The position numbers were made by a program, and so were the translations under genes. Of a stretch of DNA of 64,000 bases, positions 1 through 12,334 are shown one piece after another. Every line of letters begins with the position of its first letter. Position 1 is the first letter of the stretch. This DNA comes from Forficula auricularia (taxonomy: Eukaryota > Arthropoda > Insecta > Dermaptera > Forficulidae): contig JALMQS010000085.1 of NCBI GenBank assembly GCA_024734495.1, positions 23,875,077 through 23,939,076 of the forward strand, given 5' to 3'. The notes beneath the pieces are model-generated. The model was given only the letters and a program-made list of their open reading frames with translations, was not told where the DNA came from and made no database searches.

Positions 1-164
1 TAAATAATTTCAAATCAAAAGTCTTACTTTTCAAAAGAATAGAGTTTGAGGGCATCGAGCGCTTAGAAATATAATATTGTAAGTAAAATTGGGAGCTGAA
101 GCAACCAAGTGTCTTTCAAGTAGAAGTGTTTCCCTTGTGAAGCGGTACATGATATATAGAAATA

Positions 165-503
165 CTACCTTGATCAAAAAGTTTCAGGAATGACCACCCT
201 GTGGCGCTCTCAGTGACCCTACTTTAGTTTTTTTTTGTTTTGTTTTTTTGATAGATTGCTACATGTGTCATTGACATTCCCGCCAAGTTTCAACGTCATA
301 ACTTGACATTTGTAAAAGTTACCCCTTCTTGATGGCCATTCCGAAAACCGAGTATAAAAATGTTTCGAGGAATGGATCAAGCGCTGGCATAAGTGCGTTG
401 CAGTCGATGAGGAGTACTTTGAAGGGGACAATATCGATTTTGATAAATAAATTTGTAATTTTTATTTTCTGAATAAATTCCTGAAGCTTTTTGATCAAGG
501 TAG
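165..503 (+). mobile_element. Internally deleted mariner element (MITE-like)
   Basis: A 339-bp element sits between near-perfect terminal inverted repeats of about 27 bp. The left end reads CTACCTTGATCAAAAAG and the right end is its reverse complement, with one mismatch further in. A TA dinucleotide flanks both ends (163-164 and 504-505), the Tc1/mariner target duplication. Only the 3' end of the transposase gene survives, so it cannot move by itself. It lies in the most downstream visible KMT2C/D-like intron. Confidence 0.85.
361..450 (+). pseudogene. Mariner transposase C-terminal remnant
   Basis: The plus-strand frame reads CFEEWIKRWHKCVAVDEEYF, then an acidic tail and a TAA stop at 448-450. 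This matches the usual C-terminus of mariner transposases (W-x2-RW-x-KC, then Y-FEGD). The upstream DDD catalytic core and DNA-binding domain are missing, lost in the internal deletion of the host element. Confidence 0.8.
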
Positions 504-544
504 TATTCAAATGATTTAAAGAAAAATATATTTATATTGCTTAC

Positions 545-3500
545 TATCTTTTCTTTTTGCAATGATTTGACGTCCTGTTAAACTTTTACACAACGGACAA
601 TGATATTCATAATCAGGATTTTGTTCTTTTTTATGTTGGTATGTCGATATATCTGCGTCTTGATCACAAGTTCCATGAACATATCTGAAAAATAGTAAAA
701 TCATCATTAAAAGAGAGAAATAATTAAAAATTCGCATTATAATGATCTTGGATATTCTTAGAGCTGAGTCAATTAAGAGAAAATTTATTAGTATTTTTCA
801 CAAGTTGAAACCTCAAGCTTTATGAAAGATGCAGTTAAATTAAACTCAAGTCATCATTTTGTTATAATCGACGATACCAGGTTAATTGAATTTATCAAAC
901 TAGACTGACAACAATTGCATCTATCATCATTTGAAAAAGTCTCAAAAATTAGAAGCCGAAATTTCTCAAATTATCAAGCATTACAATTATATAATATGTT
1001 ATAAATTCTATTAACAAGTTAGTTTGATAAAAATTGTGAATTAAGCTAAAAGAAAAATTTGATATTTTTTTTGATAAATTAATACAAATTAAGAATTAAT
1101 TAAATAAGTTTCAATAGAAAATAGAAAAATAATATATTATTTAAGTATATATACAAAATATTGAATTAGTTTTACTTTCTGCAGAGAGCACATTGGACCA
1201 TTTCTCGGTTTGCTGCAGCTCTATATGCTCGCCGGCAAAGTGGACAGAAAAAACCTTTATTTCTTTGCTGATAGCAAGAATCACAAACAGTATAATGGGC
1301 ATGCCATCGACTTGATTGTCCCGCTCCAGGAGTGCGGGATCCACAATCACTACAAACACGGCAACATTTACATTTCCAGCCGTATTTAGGGACAGTTGTT
1401 ACAATAGGACGAAGACAAGAGGGATGATAAGCTTTGTCACATGTTTCGCAAACCATAACTTTGGTATCCTCCTCAGGTTGTCTACATATTTGACATACAC
1501 GGCATTCGGAACATTGCCAACCGGCTCGAACACCTAAAATAAATAACATTTGTTTCAAGATATTTGCAATTTTCGTAATTAAATTATAATTAGAGAAGAA
1601 GCGACATTTTTTTTCTAACACCCATTCAAGTATTGTTCTTTATTGAGAGTAACCAATGTTATATCAATTGAAATTTTCTGAAAGGAGAGATTTGGGGTGT
1701 ATCAAAAATGATTCTAAAGATTTTGTTTAAAAGTATTACATGTTCTTTTGGGTCAATGAATTTCGTGACGATTGAAATGCTGTGAGGTGAATTATTTATG
1801 TGTACGAGTATATTCTATTCTATCCCGCATTAGTAGGTGTCCCTAAAGATGTCCCGGTTTTTTTTCGGGCTTTCTGATTCTGAAGTGATTTTGAAGAGGA
1901 ACTGTCATTTTGTTGTTAGTTAAATTAAATGATAAGGTTCATCCAATAAACAGATGTGATAGTGCCTATTTAAAGATTTAGAGTCTGATAATAAACGTTT
2001 TCAAATAGTAGAGTAAACCATTCGTCCCTGGACATTTCCGGATTCTAGCACTGTGTCCCTAAAGATATACCGGTTTTTCCATTTTCATCAGGTTTTGTGT
2101 GCAATTCATTTGAGATTTTAAAAAAGAAAAAGAAAAAGAAAATAGTGATCAATTTCTTTAACATAATCCACTCTGCTGATAAATATTTGTAATTACTGGA
2201 AATTAGCAAATGTTTTTATTATTATGATTATTTATTTTATTTATTACTAATTTAGATAAATTTGAAAATATTATAAATGGATTAATTAAAAATGGAAAAT
2301 TATTTATTTGTAATCGGTAAAAGTTAAATTTTTTCTATTTGTTGAAATTAAAAAATAATTGAAAAAAAATTAACTCCTCCGGAATTAAAGTGACGAAAAA
2401 ATGGTCACCCTATGTGTCAAATTCGCTCTATCCCCCCCCCCCTTACAGCTCTCTGGCGCAATCCGAATCCCCAGATTAAAGAAAAACACAAAGCGCCACA
2501 TGAGAATACGCATGCGCGTAGTGGGGGGGCACTGCCCCCCCCCCCCCCCCCAGAAAAATCGAGTCAATATTTCAATAACTATTTAGGCTATGAGATTAAT
2601 TTTATTCTTAAAAAATCAATACAGATTGAAAAATGTAGATAGCAAAAAAATTATCTTCCCATATAGTCAGGTAAATAGGGGAGTTTCAGCTTATATTAAT
2701 TGTGGGAAAAGATTTTTTAGGGTCGTTTGGTATGGTGTGGGTATGCCAAATCTAAGTTTGCGACCTCGAAAATCTGGGGCACAACTTTTGGCGGCCGAAA
2801 AACCTCGAAATTTTCGGACTTTTTCCAGTTTTTCGCTTATAACTCGAAAACAGTTCATATTTTATAAATAACAGTTCTATAGTAAATTAACGAGGAGAAA
2901 TTTTCGCGTTGATTAAAAAAAAAGAAATGCAAAATTGGTCTAGTAGTTCGATTTTTAATGGGGATCCAAAAAACAACACCCGGGATCACTAAAATATCCC
3001 TAAAACTCGCACTTTTTTCGATTTTTTCCCATTTTGACCATGAAGGAGCACGTTTTCGACAAAGACCACTCTATACAATAATAAAACTTGAGCAAGATGC
3101 GAGGTAGGTTTCACAAAAAAAAATAAAATAAAACAATATTGAGTTTTGAATTCGATATATTTCGGGGGTGACCACTCTAATACATTTTTAAACTAGATTA
3201 AATTTGATACAATTCAAACAAAGTTTCATATTAATTGGATAATGGGGTACCCGTGTCGCAATGAGGTTGAAATTTTGAAAAAATGCAATTTTTTGCAAAA
3301 AATCAGTTTTTCCTTCATAAAATGAAAAGCACTCATGCTGGAAACTTGATCTCATTCTCTAGAAAATTTTGTTGACTTGAACCACTTTTTTGTTAAAACT
3401 CTTTGATTTATAGATATCCTACATTTCAGGACAGGATATGATCCGAATCCTCATGCGTCATGGAAAATATTGGATATCATAAACATATAAAAAAAGTGGT

Positions 3501-6500
3501 CCAAGTAAACGATCAAGTCAATAAGATTTCCTACAGAATGAGATAGGAATCAAGTTCCCAGGATCAGTAATTTTCATTTTATGAAAGAAAAACTGCGATT
3601 GCAGTTTTTCAACAAAAATTTGGTTGGGCGGTCGCCACACCACGCTCAACCCTGGCGCCGCCACTGTGGCTGCCCCCCTAGAAAAATTCCCTAACTACGC
3701 CAATGGAGAATAGTATGAGACCTATTTAAAATGGATAGATTAGATATCGCTCTAGCGTGCCATGACAAAACTCCTTAACATTATAATATAATTCCGGTTT
3801 TATCTTGATTAGCATTTTAAATGGCCTTTAAAGAATAATATTATATATTTTCAGCATTGACAATAACACATATAAAGCACTGTTATAATAATGATATCAA
3901 ACAGAAATAATAAAGAAAATGATATTGATAGTTTGAAATCAATGGTGAATGAATGGGTGGCTTAGATAAATTTGCTTTTATTTTTTAATTCAATTTTATG
4001 CCATCTTTAAGTTAATTAAATGAGAAAATGTGCAACTTAGAGCCATGTTTTAAGAAATATGATGGCTATGCAATAGCGAAGATTTGTTTTTGCTAGTAGA
4101 GTAAAATGATTTCAGCGAGAAAAAAATGTTTCTTTCAAACCAAACCCATAATTATTTATTTATATATTAAAGATATTCCAAAATACGATTTTATTAAATA
4201 TTTTTTTGAATTCAATCAAAATATACCTGGTAATAGGGCAAGGCAGACACAGCTTCCATGGTAATGATGACCGCAACTTGTACACATCATAAGATTTGAG
4301 ACATCCCCTAATCCAAAACATGAAACGCAAGCAACCTCACCATTCCCACCAAGAAGCAAAGGAACTTGGTCTAAATGTTGATTGCAAACACACTGCACAG
4401 TTTTACTATCTTGAAAAGCTCCAGAAGCAGCTGCACAAGGGAAGTGTAAATAACGTTGGCAGTTTGACACTAAACAAGAAATAGTGGCTCCAAATCTGTT
4501 ACAATAAGAACATCGGCGACGATATCCCTGAAGAACTGATGGGCCAACATTCTCTAAACTAAGAGATTCGGTTCTTGTAACGCCAACAGACCAAAGGGCA
4601 CAAGATTGGTGAACGTAAAAATGTCCTGAAATGTAATAAAAAAGGATCAAATATTTAAAAAAATTTGTTGAAATTGGTTAGCAAAATTGGTTATATTTTT
4701 TTATTCTCACACATATTTGTATTTGGTTAAATATAATATTAAATGTTAATTTAGCTAATTATGTCTTTAATTGATTAAATTTTATATTTATCTAGTTTGA
4801 GTTCCCAAAACTTATATATATATACTATTGAGAATAATTATTGAGAATGCTTATTTTAAAATGCAGGAATAGAAATTATTGAATATTAAATTTTTTGAAG
4901 ATGGATGAATCAATGTATTCAAAAAATATTAAGTACAAATTTTCTAATAATAATATCTATGAATCCAACAGATATAAAATTAATTATATTCTCAAAAAAC
5001 CTCTAAAATAATTTCATTTTATCTTATTAAATTACCTGAAGGCTCAAATATAATTGATGTATCAGGTTCATCTGTATATCCAACAACACTCAACTCATCC
5101 ACAGGCTCAACATATGAAGAAGTCGATTGATTTCTGAAATTATTTTAAAAAACATATTTACGTAAGCAGGAATATATACATATTTATATATATTTAAATT
5201 AATTAAAAAAATATTCTAATAATTTTCTGAAAATGATATTTTTATATAGGTTTCCTATGAAATTTCTTGAGGCATGTTAAACAAATTTTAATTTTTAATG
5301 ATAGATGAAAGAAGTCAGAATTGTCTATCAAATCAAAGAAAGAAGTGAAGGGAAGTTCAGGGCTTGGCTGATTCAAAAATAACTAGCGGTCTTAAACATT
5401 ATAGGATGTAGGAAGGGAGTTCAATACAATACACTGGCGATCATAAGGAATTGATGTATTAAAGGTGCCTAACAGCAAGATATACGTGATTTTTGCATAG
5501 CCTTTATGTTAATATCATCATCATTGAGTATACAGTCCTAAGACTGGTTTGATGCAACAATCCGTCTCCACTCGACTCTGTCCCCCGCCAGCTGTTTAAC
5601 CTCTCTAAATGTCTGGCATCCCATATCCCCAATTATTTGGTTGAAATATTCTAATCTGGTTCTTCCCCTTCCCCTTTTCTTTCCCACCTCCCCTCCAAGA
5701 TATCCCCTAAGCAGTCCCCCATGTCTCAGTGTGTGCCCCATCATCTGACCTCTTCTCTTCTTCAGACTCTTCCACAAGGTTCTTCTTTCTCCGATTCTTC
5801 CAAGAACTTCTTCATTTGTAATTTTATCCATCCATTTGATATTCATCATTCTTCTGTGCTTCCACATTTCGAGCACTCTAATCTCTTTCTCTCCTCTTCT
5901 CTAATTGTCCAGGTTTCACACCCGTACATGGCTATGCTCCATGTTAATATACTATTAATTATTTGCCTTTGTTTTAATTAAATAGTCATTATTGCCCAAA
6001 ACTCATTTACACAAAATACACCATTTTCAAAGATACTACAACACTCCTCAGTCAAAATGAAGAAGTATCGAACAAACTCATCCGTTAATTCGTTTATTTG
6101 AATGACTTCTAAAAAATTAAAGTTAAATAATTTTTGTTTTGTTTCACAGTAAAATAGTAACTTTGAATAATGTTTTACTACTCTTATTGGGATTTGAAGC
6201 TAAAAAAAAATTCCTACACTAATATTACTATGTATATTTATACTATCTAAGGAATAAATAAAAAAAAATGTGTCTTTTGCTTGAAGCAAATAAGTATACC
6301 TTTATAAGTATTATATGCTAGTGATGTTATTAACAATTATCACATTATCACATAAAATAAGCATCATATTGAAAAAAAATTTTGACACGGCTTAACTAAA
6401 ATCAAAGGAGACACTAAATGGTACTATGAATTTCATTATATATGGCGCAAGTGTAGTCAAACAAGGGTCAACCCCTAATTTTTTTAAATGAAAATCTCCG

Positions 6501-9500
6501 TTTTAATTTGTACGCTAAGGGAGCAAAAAAGATGATCAGTGGCAGAATATTGGCAAAAATCTCGATAGACGTGATAACTCTTCGAGATACAGAGAATTAA
6601 TAATTACAGGTAAATCATGCGAATTCACCAATCCTGCAATCTTTTATGAAGATCGTTCTGGTGCTTGATTGTTAGTATTTACACAAAGATGAAGAGCTGA
6701 TTAAATTTTGGGCTTTCTAGGTTGAATACTTTCTGATGAAAAATGAAAATAATAATAAAAATAAAATAAAATCGAATTGTTATTTGGAGATCTCATGAAC
6801 GATTCTAACTAATGAGGTGGAATTTGGCACAAATATTTATATTAATAGGCTGGCCTTTGTGTCCATTTTTATTATTTAATTTTGAAATAGAGATAAAAAC
6901 AAAAATTTTGTTGATTAAAAACATTTTTTTGTGATAATAGAGTTTAAAGATGGAATACATAATTATTTAAATACCGGCATTTATTCATGCTTTTTTGTCG
7001 TCGAACAGTAACAGCTCCTGAACTTGAAGATGTTCGAGGACTTTTATCTCCTGGACCAGCTTGGGATGACTGATTTATTGTGCCACAATTAAACCCTTCT
7101 GTATTATTTGATATATCTGCAATCGGTTCATCCGTGGCAGATGCTGGAGTTGTAGACCTTGGAACTACACCACCATTTGTTGAAGGTGAGGCATTGGAGT
7201 CTGGTGTAGAATTTCCAGTTACATTATTCAAGGTGGTTGAAATATTCGAATATGGTGCAAAACCTTCAGGACATGTAAGACGCATAAGATCTCCCTGACC
7301 GAGTTGACTTCGTTCTCCAAGATTACATAAAGCACAAACTTTGCCTGGCCTAAAAAAATCCAATAATTTGTTAAATAGTTTTAATTATAGAATTATAAAT
7401 ATATTAATATTAATTAATTATCAAGATATATTTGAATAAATGTAAACAAGTGATCCTTTGCTGATGTCTTTAAGCTTACTTTTAGTCATTTGCAAAATAT
7501 AATAATCAATAATGTATATAAAAAATAATTTTATGTGGTTAATGGTATAGGTATATGATTTAGATCGAAGTGTCAAAAAGTATTTGTATGCGAAAGAAAA
7601 AACATTCGAAAATTATATCTTTTGAATCTTAGCTAAACTAAAAGAACAGTATATAATTTAAAGCCTGATTATGGTCAAGCTTAAATAATTAAACCTTAAA
7701 GAAGGATTCTTCAATTATTATTTAACAAAAAGCTATTATGGTCATTACTATTTAATTTAATAAAAATATTGCTGTCTTCATGTTTATTTAGAAGTCGAAA
7801 TTTAAGAAATTTGGACAGCGCGACAAATTTGAAAATTTTATATTTCTGTTATTTTAATTATTTTTTCGCATTTATTTCTCTCTAACTATATTAAATTAAA
7901 TTGCCGAATTCATTGTCAAACAATAAAAGACAAAAAAAGGATGTTTTTTTAAATACAAAAGTGAAAACTTAACTCTCTTCTTATATAAATGTATAAATAC
8001 ATGGTAATGAGAATGAGAAATTCACGTCAATAAAGTGGAATAAAAATATTTGTGTAATTTGATTAGGATTGATTAAATAGTTATAATTAAATGTTTATTA
8101 AATAAATGCATTAAGATAAATAAAAATTAGAAAGGAATTAAATTATTAAAATCGATGAGCTCTTAAGCTTATTAAAATTTCGGGTTTAAATTTAATAAGA
8201 GACTTAACTTTTTATTATTATATGTTAAACGTTTGATTTAAGTTATATACAATTTAATTTTGGAGCATACCGTTCCAGTTAAAAATTCGAGTGGAAATAT
8301 ATGTGAAACAAAACACATACAAAAATCGGGTCCCGGTGCAAAGTCAATCGAGGCCTTTTAATTATAATTATAAAAGTTTCAGCAATAAAATAATATAATA
8401 TAAAATAATTATGGGGATCCACGGATCGGCGGCTCTGCATAAACAATCACACTATATTTTTAAATAAAACTAGTCAGTATCTTTTTTTAATTGCATATAC
8501 ATAAAAAGCTCAATTTTATCTATTTTAAATTACAAAACATATATAAATTAAATTAATATTAAGTAAATATCCCTGTATTCAAAAAATATATTTATCTTGT
8601 TTAACATAATATTTATTGTATTCTCAGCTTTGAAGAGAGATTTTGCTAGTTATAAGATTAAAATAAAATTTAGCAGTTAAAGAGTTATAGTTTTTAAGGA
8701 ATTTGGTGTTGGTACTTGGTGAAACATTTTTTATCCAATAATGTTAAAGAGTTAAATTAGTGTCCATAATACCAGAATAACTATTTGGCTTTAACTTTAT
8801 AAAGGGCATCTTAAAGAGATTTTAAGCGAGACCATAATCGGGCCCTTATATGGATCATTTCAATGCAAAATAATTTTTTTTTGAAAAAATTGAAAAATGT
8901 GATTTATTAATAATAATTATCTACTACTATCAAAATAAAAGATTTTTAAAATTTACCACTGTTCTGAAAAATATGGAGGCTCATCAGATAAAGAAGTCTT
9001 TTCATTTTTATGAGGTGCACTAGTATTAGGATTTTCTGATTCTGGATCATCGATGGCAGTGTTAGATAAATCGTCATTTTGATTTCTAATAGGACTAGCA
9101 GACATTGTAGTACTTAGCGTACCATGGGTATCTTCGTCCATTGGAGTAGGGTTATTTGAAGACAATAATGGAAGTTTACTATTTTAATAATAAAAGACAG
9201 ATTAGTGATTTATATTAAAATATTAGAAATTTCACAATATAAATACCTTTTCCATTTTTTTAATTTTATACCATGCGATTTTTTAGTTTTTATATTAGTC
9301 AGTAATTTTTCTTTCCTAGGACGACCTGGACCTCTTTTAATATTTAAAGGTTTACCAGTCAAATGAGAGATTTTCTGAGGAAGAATACACAATTCAGAAC
9401 TTGGAGATTCTTCTTGAGAAGGAGGAAATGAAGAGGAGGATCCTAAAAAAAAAATTATATTATTGCCTATTATTATATTCACATTAATTGCAGAGATATG

Positions 9501-10802
9501 GCCCTTTTTGAAGACAACTTCTTTAGCCGCAAACACAAGTTTAAAATTTTTTAGATTTTATAAACTTCATTAGTGACGTATATGTTTGAACTTGTTTATA
9601 TTTTTAGTACTAGGAATAACTTTTTTAAAGTTTATGGAAACTTTTGTGCAACACCACTATAATCCGTTAAATAATTCCTGTGTATAGAACACAACTTCAA
9701 AATTTCAAATGGAAATATGGTGCAAGTGGGGAGTCATTAAATAGATCTTATAAAAAGAAACAGCTTTTATAGGAAATTTTTTTAAATGTATTTATAATCA
9801 CAAAAACAAGATTATTTTAATGAAATAATTATTGTTGGTTGTTATATAATTATTTTCTTGAATGAAACATTCTTGATGGTCAGATTAATATAATTGATAG
9901 CCTGGAAGATTTTTAATATAATTGATAGCCTGGAAGATTTTTGGGATAAGCCCTTTCTATGGTGAAATTGGAAAATATATTAAAAGTGTATTGAATTTGC
10001 TTTAACTACTTATAGCTATTATCACTTGAAAACAATTTCAAAATGAGATGAGGAAATGTCGTGAATTAGTTTTAAATTTTAAATAATTTTCTAATTTCAC
10101 CATCTCAGTCTAACTCAAGAAAATCTTCCTTATCATAAAGGCTTAAACAAGAAAATATTTTGATTGGCCCATAATGGCAGTCTAAGCCAAGAAAATCTTC
10201 TTCCTGACCATAAATGCTTCAACAAGAAAATATTTTGGTTTCTTTTCAGAAGTTCTATCCAACATACCCAATTTGAAGATTTGTCTTATTGAACATTTCG
10301 GTTTGTTCCGTAAAAGGAAAATGTCATCAAAGGAAACTTCAAGTAAGCTTTGGCAATGAAAATTTTTAATTCTCTCAATAACATACCAGTAAGAAAATAA
10401 AAGGATGGCATGTGTGGTGTGAATCACTCAATACATTGATTAAAAACGGATTGAAATAATATTGTATTTAAGTTTTTTATTTGGAAATGTTTAATTAATT
10501 AGCCTGCCATTCCATCAGATTTCATTTGTAAATACATTTTTCGATTATTCGGGGGAAAAAATAGAATATAAAATAAAGGAAATACCTGAACTAGAAGGAG
10601 GTGTTGATGGCGTTTGATCTGATGTTCTTGGATATGAAAAAACGATTGAAGATTGAATATCTCGTAAGGGAGAACAAACATTTTCCGAAATATCTTCTCC
10701 ATCATCATCTCCTTCGGCGGATCCTTCTTCCATTTCCATTTCTTCATCAAGATCTGTTATTGCAGGAGATGCTCCTTTCGATCCTTCATTTGGATCATCC
10801 AT
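545..10802 (-). CDS. KMT2C/KMT2D-type (Lpt/cara mitad-like) PHD-finger protein, N-terminal part
   Basis: Eight coding exons, all phases matching, give the first ~668 residues: 10802-10586 (ATG), 9442-9247, 9178-8957, 7349-6975, 5133-5036, 4625-4227, 1533-1176 and 684-545. The last ends at a GT donor, so the gene runs past the window. Order: acidic low-complexity N-terminus; an AT-hook (RGPGRPRK, ~109-116); Ser/Thr-rich linker; the start of an extended PHD (VCALCNLGERSQLGQGDLMR, from ~216); the rest of that ePHD after a long insert (GHFYVHQSCALWS, ~370, through the C/H ligands to ~450); then PHD fingers (CVSCFGLGDVSNLMMC; CQICRQPEEDTKVMVCETC; CSDCGS...CDSC...FCPLC...QCALC). This is the N-terminal PHD cluster of the COMPASS-like H3K4 methyltransferases KMT2C/D; in Drosophila it is the separate protein Lpt (cmi), apart from Trr. 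No SET domain is in the window, so whether it is fused or split is unknown. A tttag acceptor-like site just above the ATG suggests a non-coding 5' exon. Confidence 0.9.
685..1175 (-). other. Intron of KMT2C/D-like gene, no other feature seen
   Basis: AT-rich intron between the last two visible exons. I see no ORF, repeat boundary or RNA gene in it. The 1176-1533 exon ends in a GTAAAA donor and the 545-684 exon follows a TTTCAG acceptor (minus strand), joining ...CALCRK to YVHGTC. Confidence 0.6.
1534..4226 (-). other. Large intron with degenerate repeats
   Basis: 2.7-kb intron. It holds a short direct repeat around gtgtccctaaagat (near 1839 and 2050), a C/G-homopolymer-rich stretch at 2430-2555, and an inverted-repeat element at about 3270-3625. 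The end near 3660-3705 (gcccccctag...ccctaactacgcc) is the reverse of a motif at 62465 (gcgtagttagggg...), so a dispersed repeat probably ends here. No coding exon was found. Confidence 0.5.
3270..3625. repeat. Inverted repeat (foldback), ~125-bp arms
   Basis: Left arm about 3270-3402 and right arm about 3487-3622 are imperfect reverse complements. Matching blocks include ttcataaaatgaaaa, aacttgat, tctcattct and accactttttt. By eye the arms are roughly 80% identical, so the repeat is old. The loop (3403-3486) has no recognisable content. Confidence 0.65.
4626..5035 (-). other. Short intron, nothing else seen
   Basis: AT-rich intron between the exons at 5036-5133 and 4227-4625, bounded by GTAATT donor and TTTCAG acceptor on the minus strand. 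No repeat or RNA gene recognised. Confidence 0.6.
5514..5942 (-). mobile_element. LINE 3' fragment (endonuclease-reverse transcriptase C-terminus)
   Basis: The minus strand encodes the C-terminal tail common to LINE endonuclease/reverse transcriptase ORFs: a YGCETWT motif near 5920, one frameshift near 5880, then MWKHRRMMNIKWMDKITNEE, RRTLWKSLKKRRGQMMGHTL and GRGRTRLEYFNQIIGDMGC, with a stop near 5538. The strand ends in a short ATGATGATG tail (about 5517-5526), as in RTE-like LINEs. Only about 430 bp remain, 5'-truncated, inside a KMT2C/D-like intron. Confidence 0.75.
5943..6974 (-). other. Intron remainder, nothing recognised
   Basis: AT-rich sequence between the LINE fragment and the exon at 6975-7349. 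Only short meaningless ORFs are present. I see no bounded repeat. Confidence 0.5.
7350..8956 (-). other. Intron with one dispersed repeat
   Basis: 1.6-kb AT-rich intron. A block at about 8690-8745 (ggaatttggtgttggtac, tggtgaaacatttttt) recurs at about 49090-49130, beside a palindrome there, so it is part of a dispersed repeat family. Nothing else recognised. Confidence 0.5.
9886..9942. repeat. Two-copy 28-bp tandem repeat
   Basis: A 28-bp unit beginning taatataattgatagcctg is repeated twice with no mismatch (9886-9913 and 9914-9942). It lies in the first intron of the KMT2C/D-like gene. Perfect identity suggests a recent local duplication. Confidence 0.9.
10106..10240. repeat. Two-copy ~72-bp tandem repeat
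   Basis: Units starting cagtctaactcaagaaaatc (10106) and cagtctaagccaagaaaatc (10178) run on through gcttaaacaagaaaatattt and gcttcaacaagaaaatattt, with a 4-bp indel. Identity is roughly 85-90% by eye. Confidence 0.8.
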
Positions 10803-12013
10803 ATCTTTTAGCTTAATTTATATCCTAGTAAAACTAGGAAATGTGGAATACCTAAAGCAATTAAAATGCCTAAGATAAAATATCTATACGGAAATCAAAT
10901 GGATCTTCTGCTTTATGGAAATAAGTATCAATAAATAGTGAGCATATGAATATTTTATTAATATAAGATTTAAGTTTAGAAGGTTTAGCCTTCATCTTCA
11001 GTCTACTATACATATTTATCATGAATATTAAATAGATATAGTAAAGTAAACAAATTTTCTACTTTTGACAAAAACCCCTTTTCATTTTTTTAATAAATTA
11101 TCGTTTTATTATTGTTTATATATCTATATCTATCTTTCTATTTAGATATTAGGTAGGTGTAATATTTTTTTATTTAGAATGCTGTTGTTAAATATTTTTA
11201 TAGTTAGAAATTAAGAATAATTAAAAAAAATATATATTTTTCCTAATCATCTTTCAAATTAATAAATTATACTTTCTGATAATGTAAACATTTTTTGGAG
11301 GACAAGCTTACTAACATTATAATCGAATAGTTAATACAATATATTAATCAAAATATAATAAACTTACCCAATACAAAAGTCATTTAAATTATGTTTTTTA
11401 AAAGAAGTTAAAAACTTGGAATTAAAATTTAATTTCGATAAGTAAAAAGGGTAAGAAATGAAATTTTGCATATTAATTCACGACACTAGTCATTTTCTAA
11501 TCAGCCTGCTGAGTTGGGGTGAACATAGCGTCCTTAACCAAACTTGGTTATAGCGTTTTTTTTTTTAATTTAAGCAATCACAAGTATATACGAACTGTAA
11601 TTTTAAAACAAAAACTTTTTAAACAATAGTTTTAGAAATTTTATTTTTGAAATTAAGTTTTATATAGAATTAAAATAAATATTGACAATCGCTGTAATTG
11701 AGTGTCGAAATATGGAACTATAACGAAGTAATAAATGGAGAAAATTTTATCGACCTGTTATAAAAATTTAATTATTTTATTAAAAGAAAATGGAAAAATG
11801 TATTAAAATAAAAACAATATATCAGAGGCTTCCCTCTTAAAAGATTAATTAGAAAGGTTAATTTAAACCATTATGACATGATACAAAAAATATATATATA
11901 AATTTTATTAAAAACCGCGAAAATTTAAATTTTGGAAATAAACGGACTTATTTCTTATCTATGGAGGATTGGAAGACAATTTGTTGGTGACAATCACGAA
12001 TGCGGTGATATCC
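10803..12013. other. Upstream region of KMT2C/D-like gene
   Basis: 1.2 kb of AT-rich sequence upstream of the predicted ATG, presumably holding the 5' UTR and promoter. I cannot point to a TATA box, initiator or transcription start that stands out from the AT-rich background. No ORF of note. Confidence 0.4.
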
Positions 12014-12180
12014 TAATAAATAAATAAATAAATCTTTATTCCTCGACCTGCTTAGAGACACAAGTCCTCAGTGGCTAGGTCCTCTAAACATCAATACAAA
12101 TTAATTACAACAATTGAACAAATAATAAACAAGTAAAAAAAAAAGAAAAAAAAATAGATGTATGCTCATTAACAAATAAC
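12014..12180 (-). mobile_element. LINE 3'-tail remnant
   Basis: On the minus strand this reads as a LINE 3' UTR ending in a polyadenylation-like AATAAAGA and a TTTA-type simple repeat (12014-12036 plus: taaataaataaat). No coding sequence is retained. It is an insertion remnant next to the LINE that follows. Confidence 0.5.
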
Positions 12181-12334
12181 ATGATCATAGATTTCCATCA
12201 AAAAGACAAAAAGTAATTTAAAAATTAATTAGCAAAAAGTTAACTCATAAAATATTATAAAAACAATCAAGATTGAATCAAGTTACGATAAATTTAAAAA
12301 TTAGAGGTCTTCGTGTAAAACCGAAGCGTCAACA

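Larger units (their letters stand above)
9443..10585 (-). other. First coding intron of the KMT2C/D-like gene
   Basis: 1.1-kb intron joining the ATG exon to the AT-hook exon. It carries two small tandem repeats, listed separately. No exon-like ORF with matching splice signals was seen in it. Confidence 0.5.

Noticed and set aside
5721..5981. Plus-strand 86-aa ORF with a hydrophobic end
   Set aside because: It is antisense to the LINE C-terminal fragment at 5514-5942.
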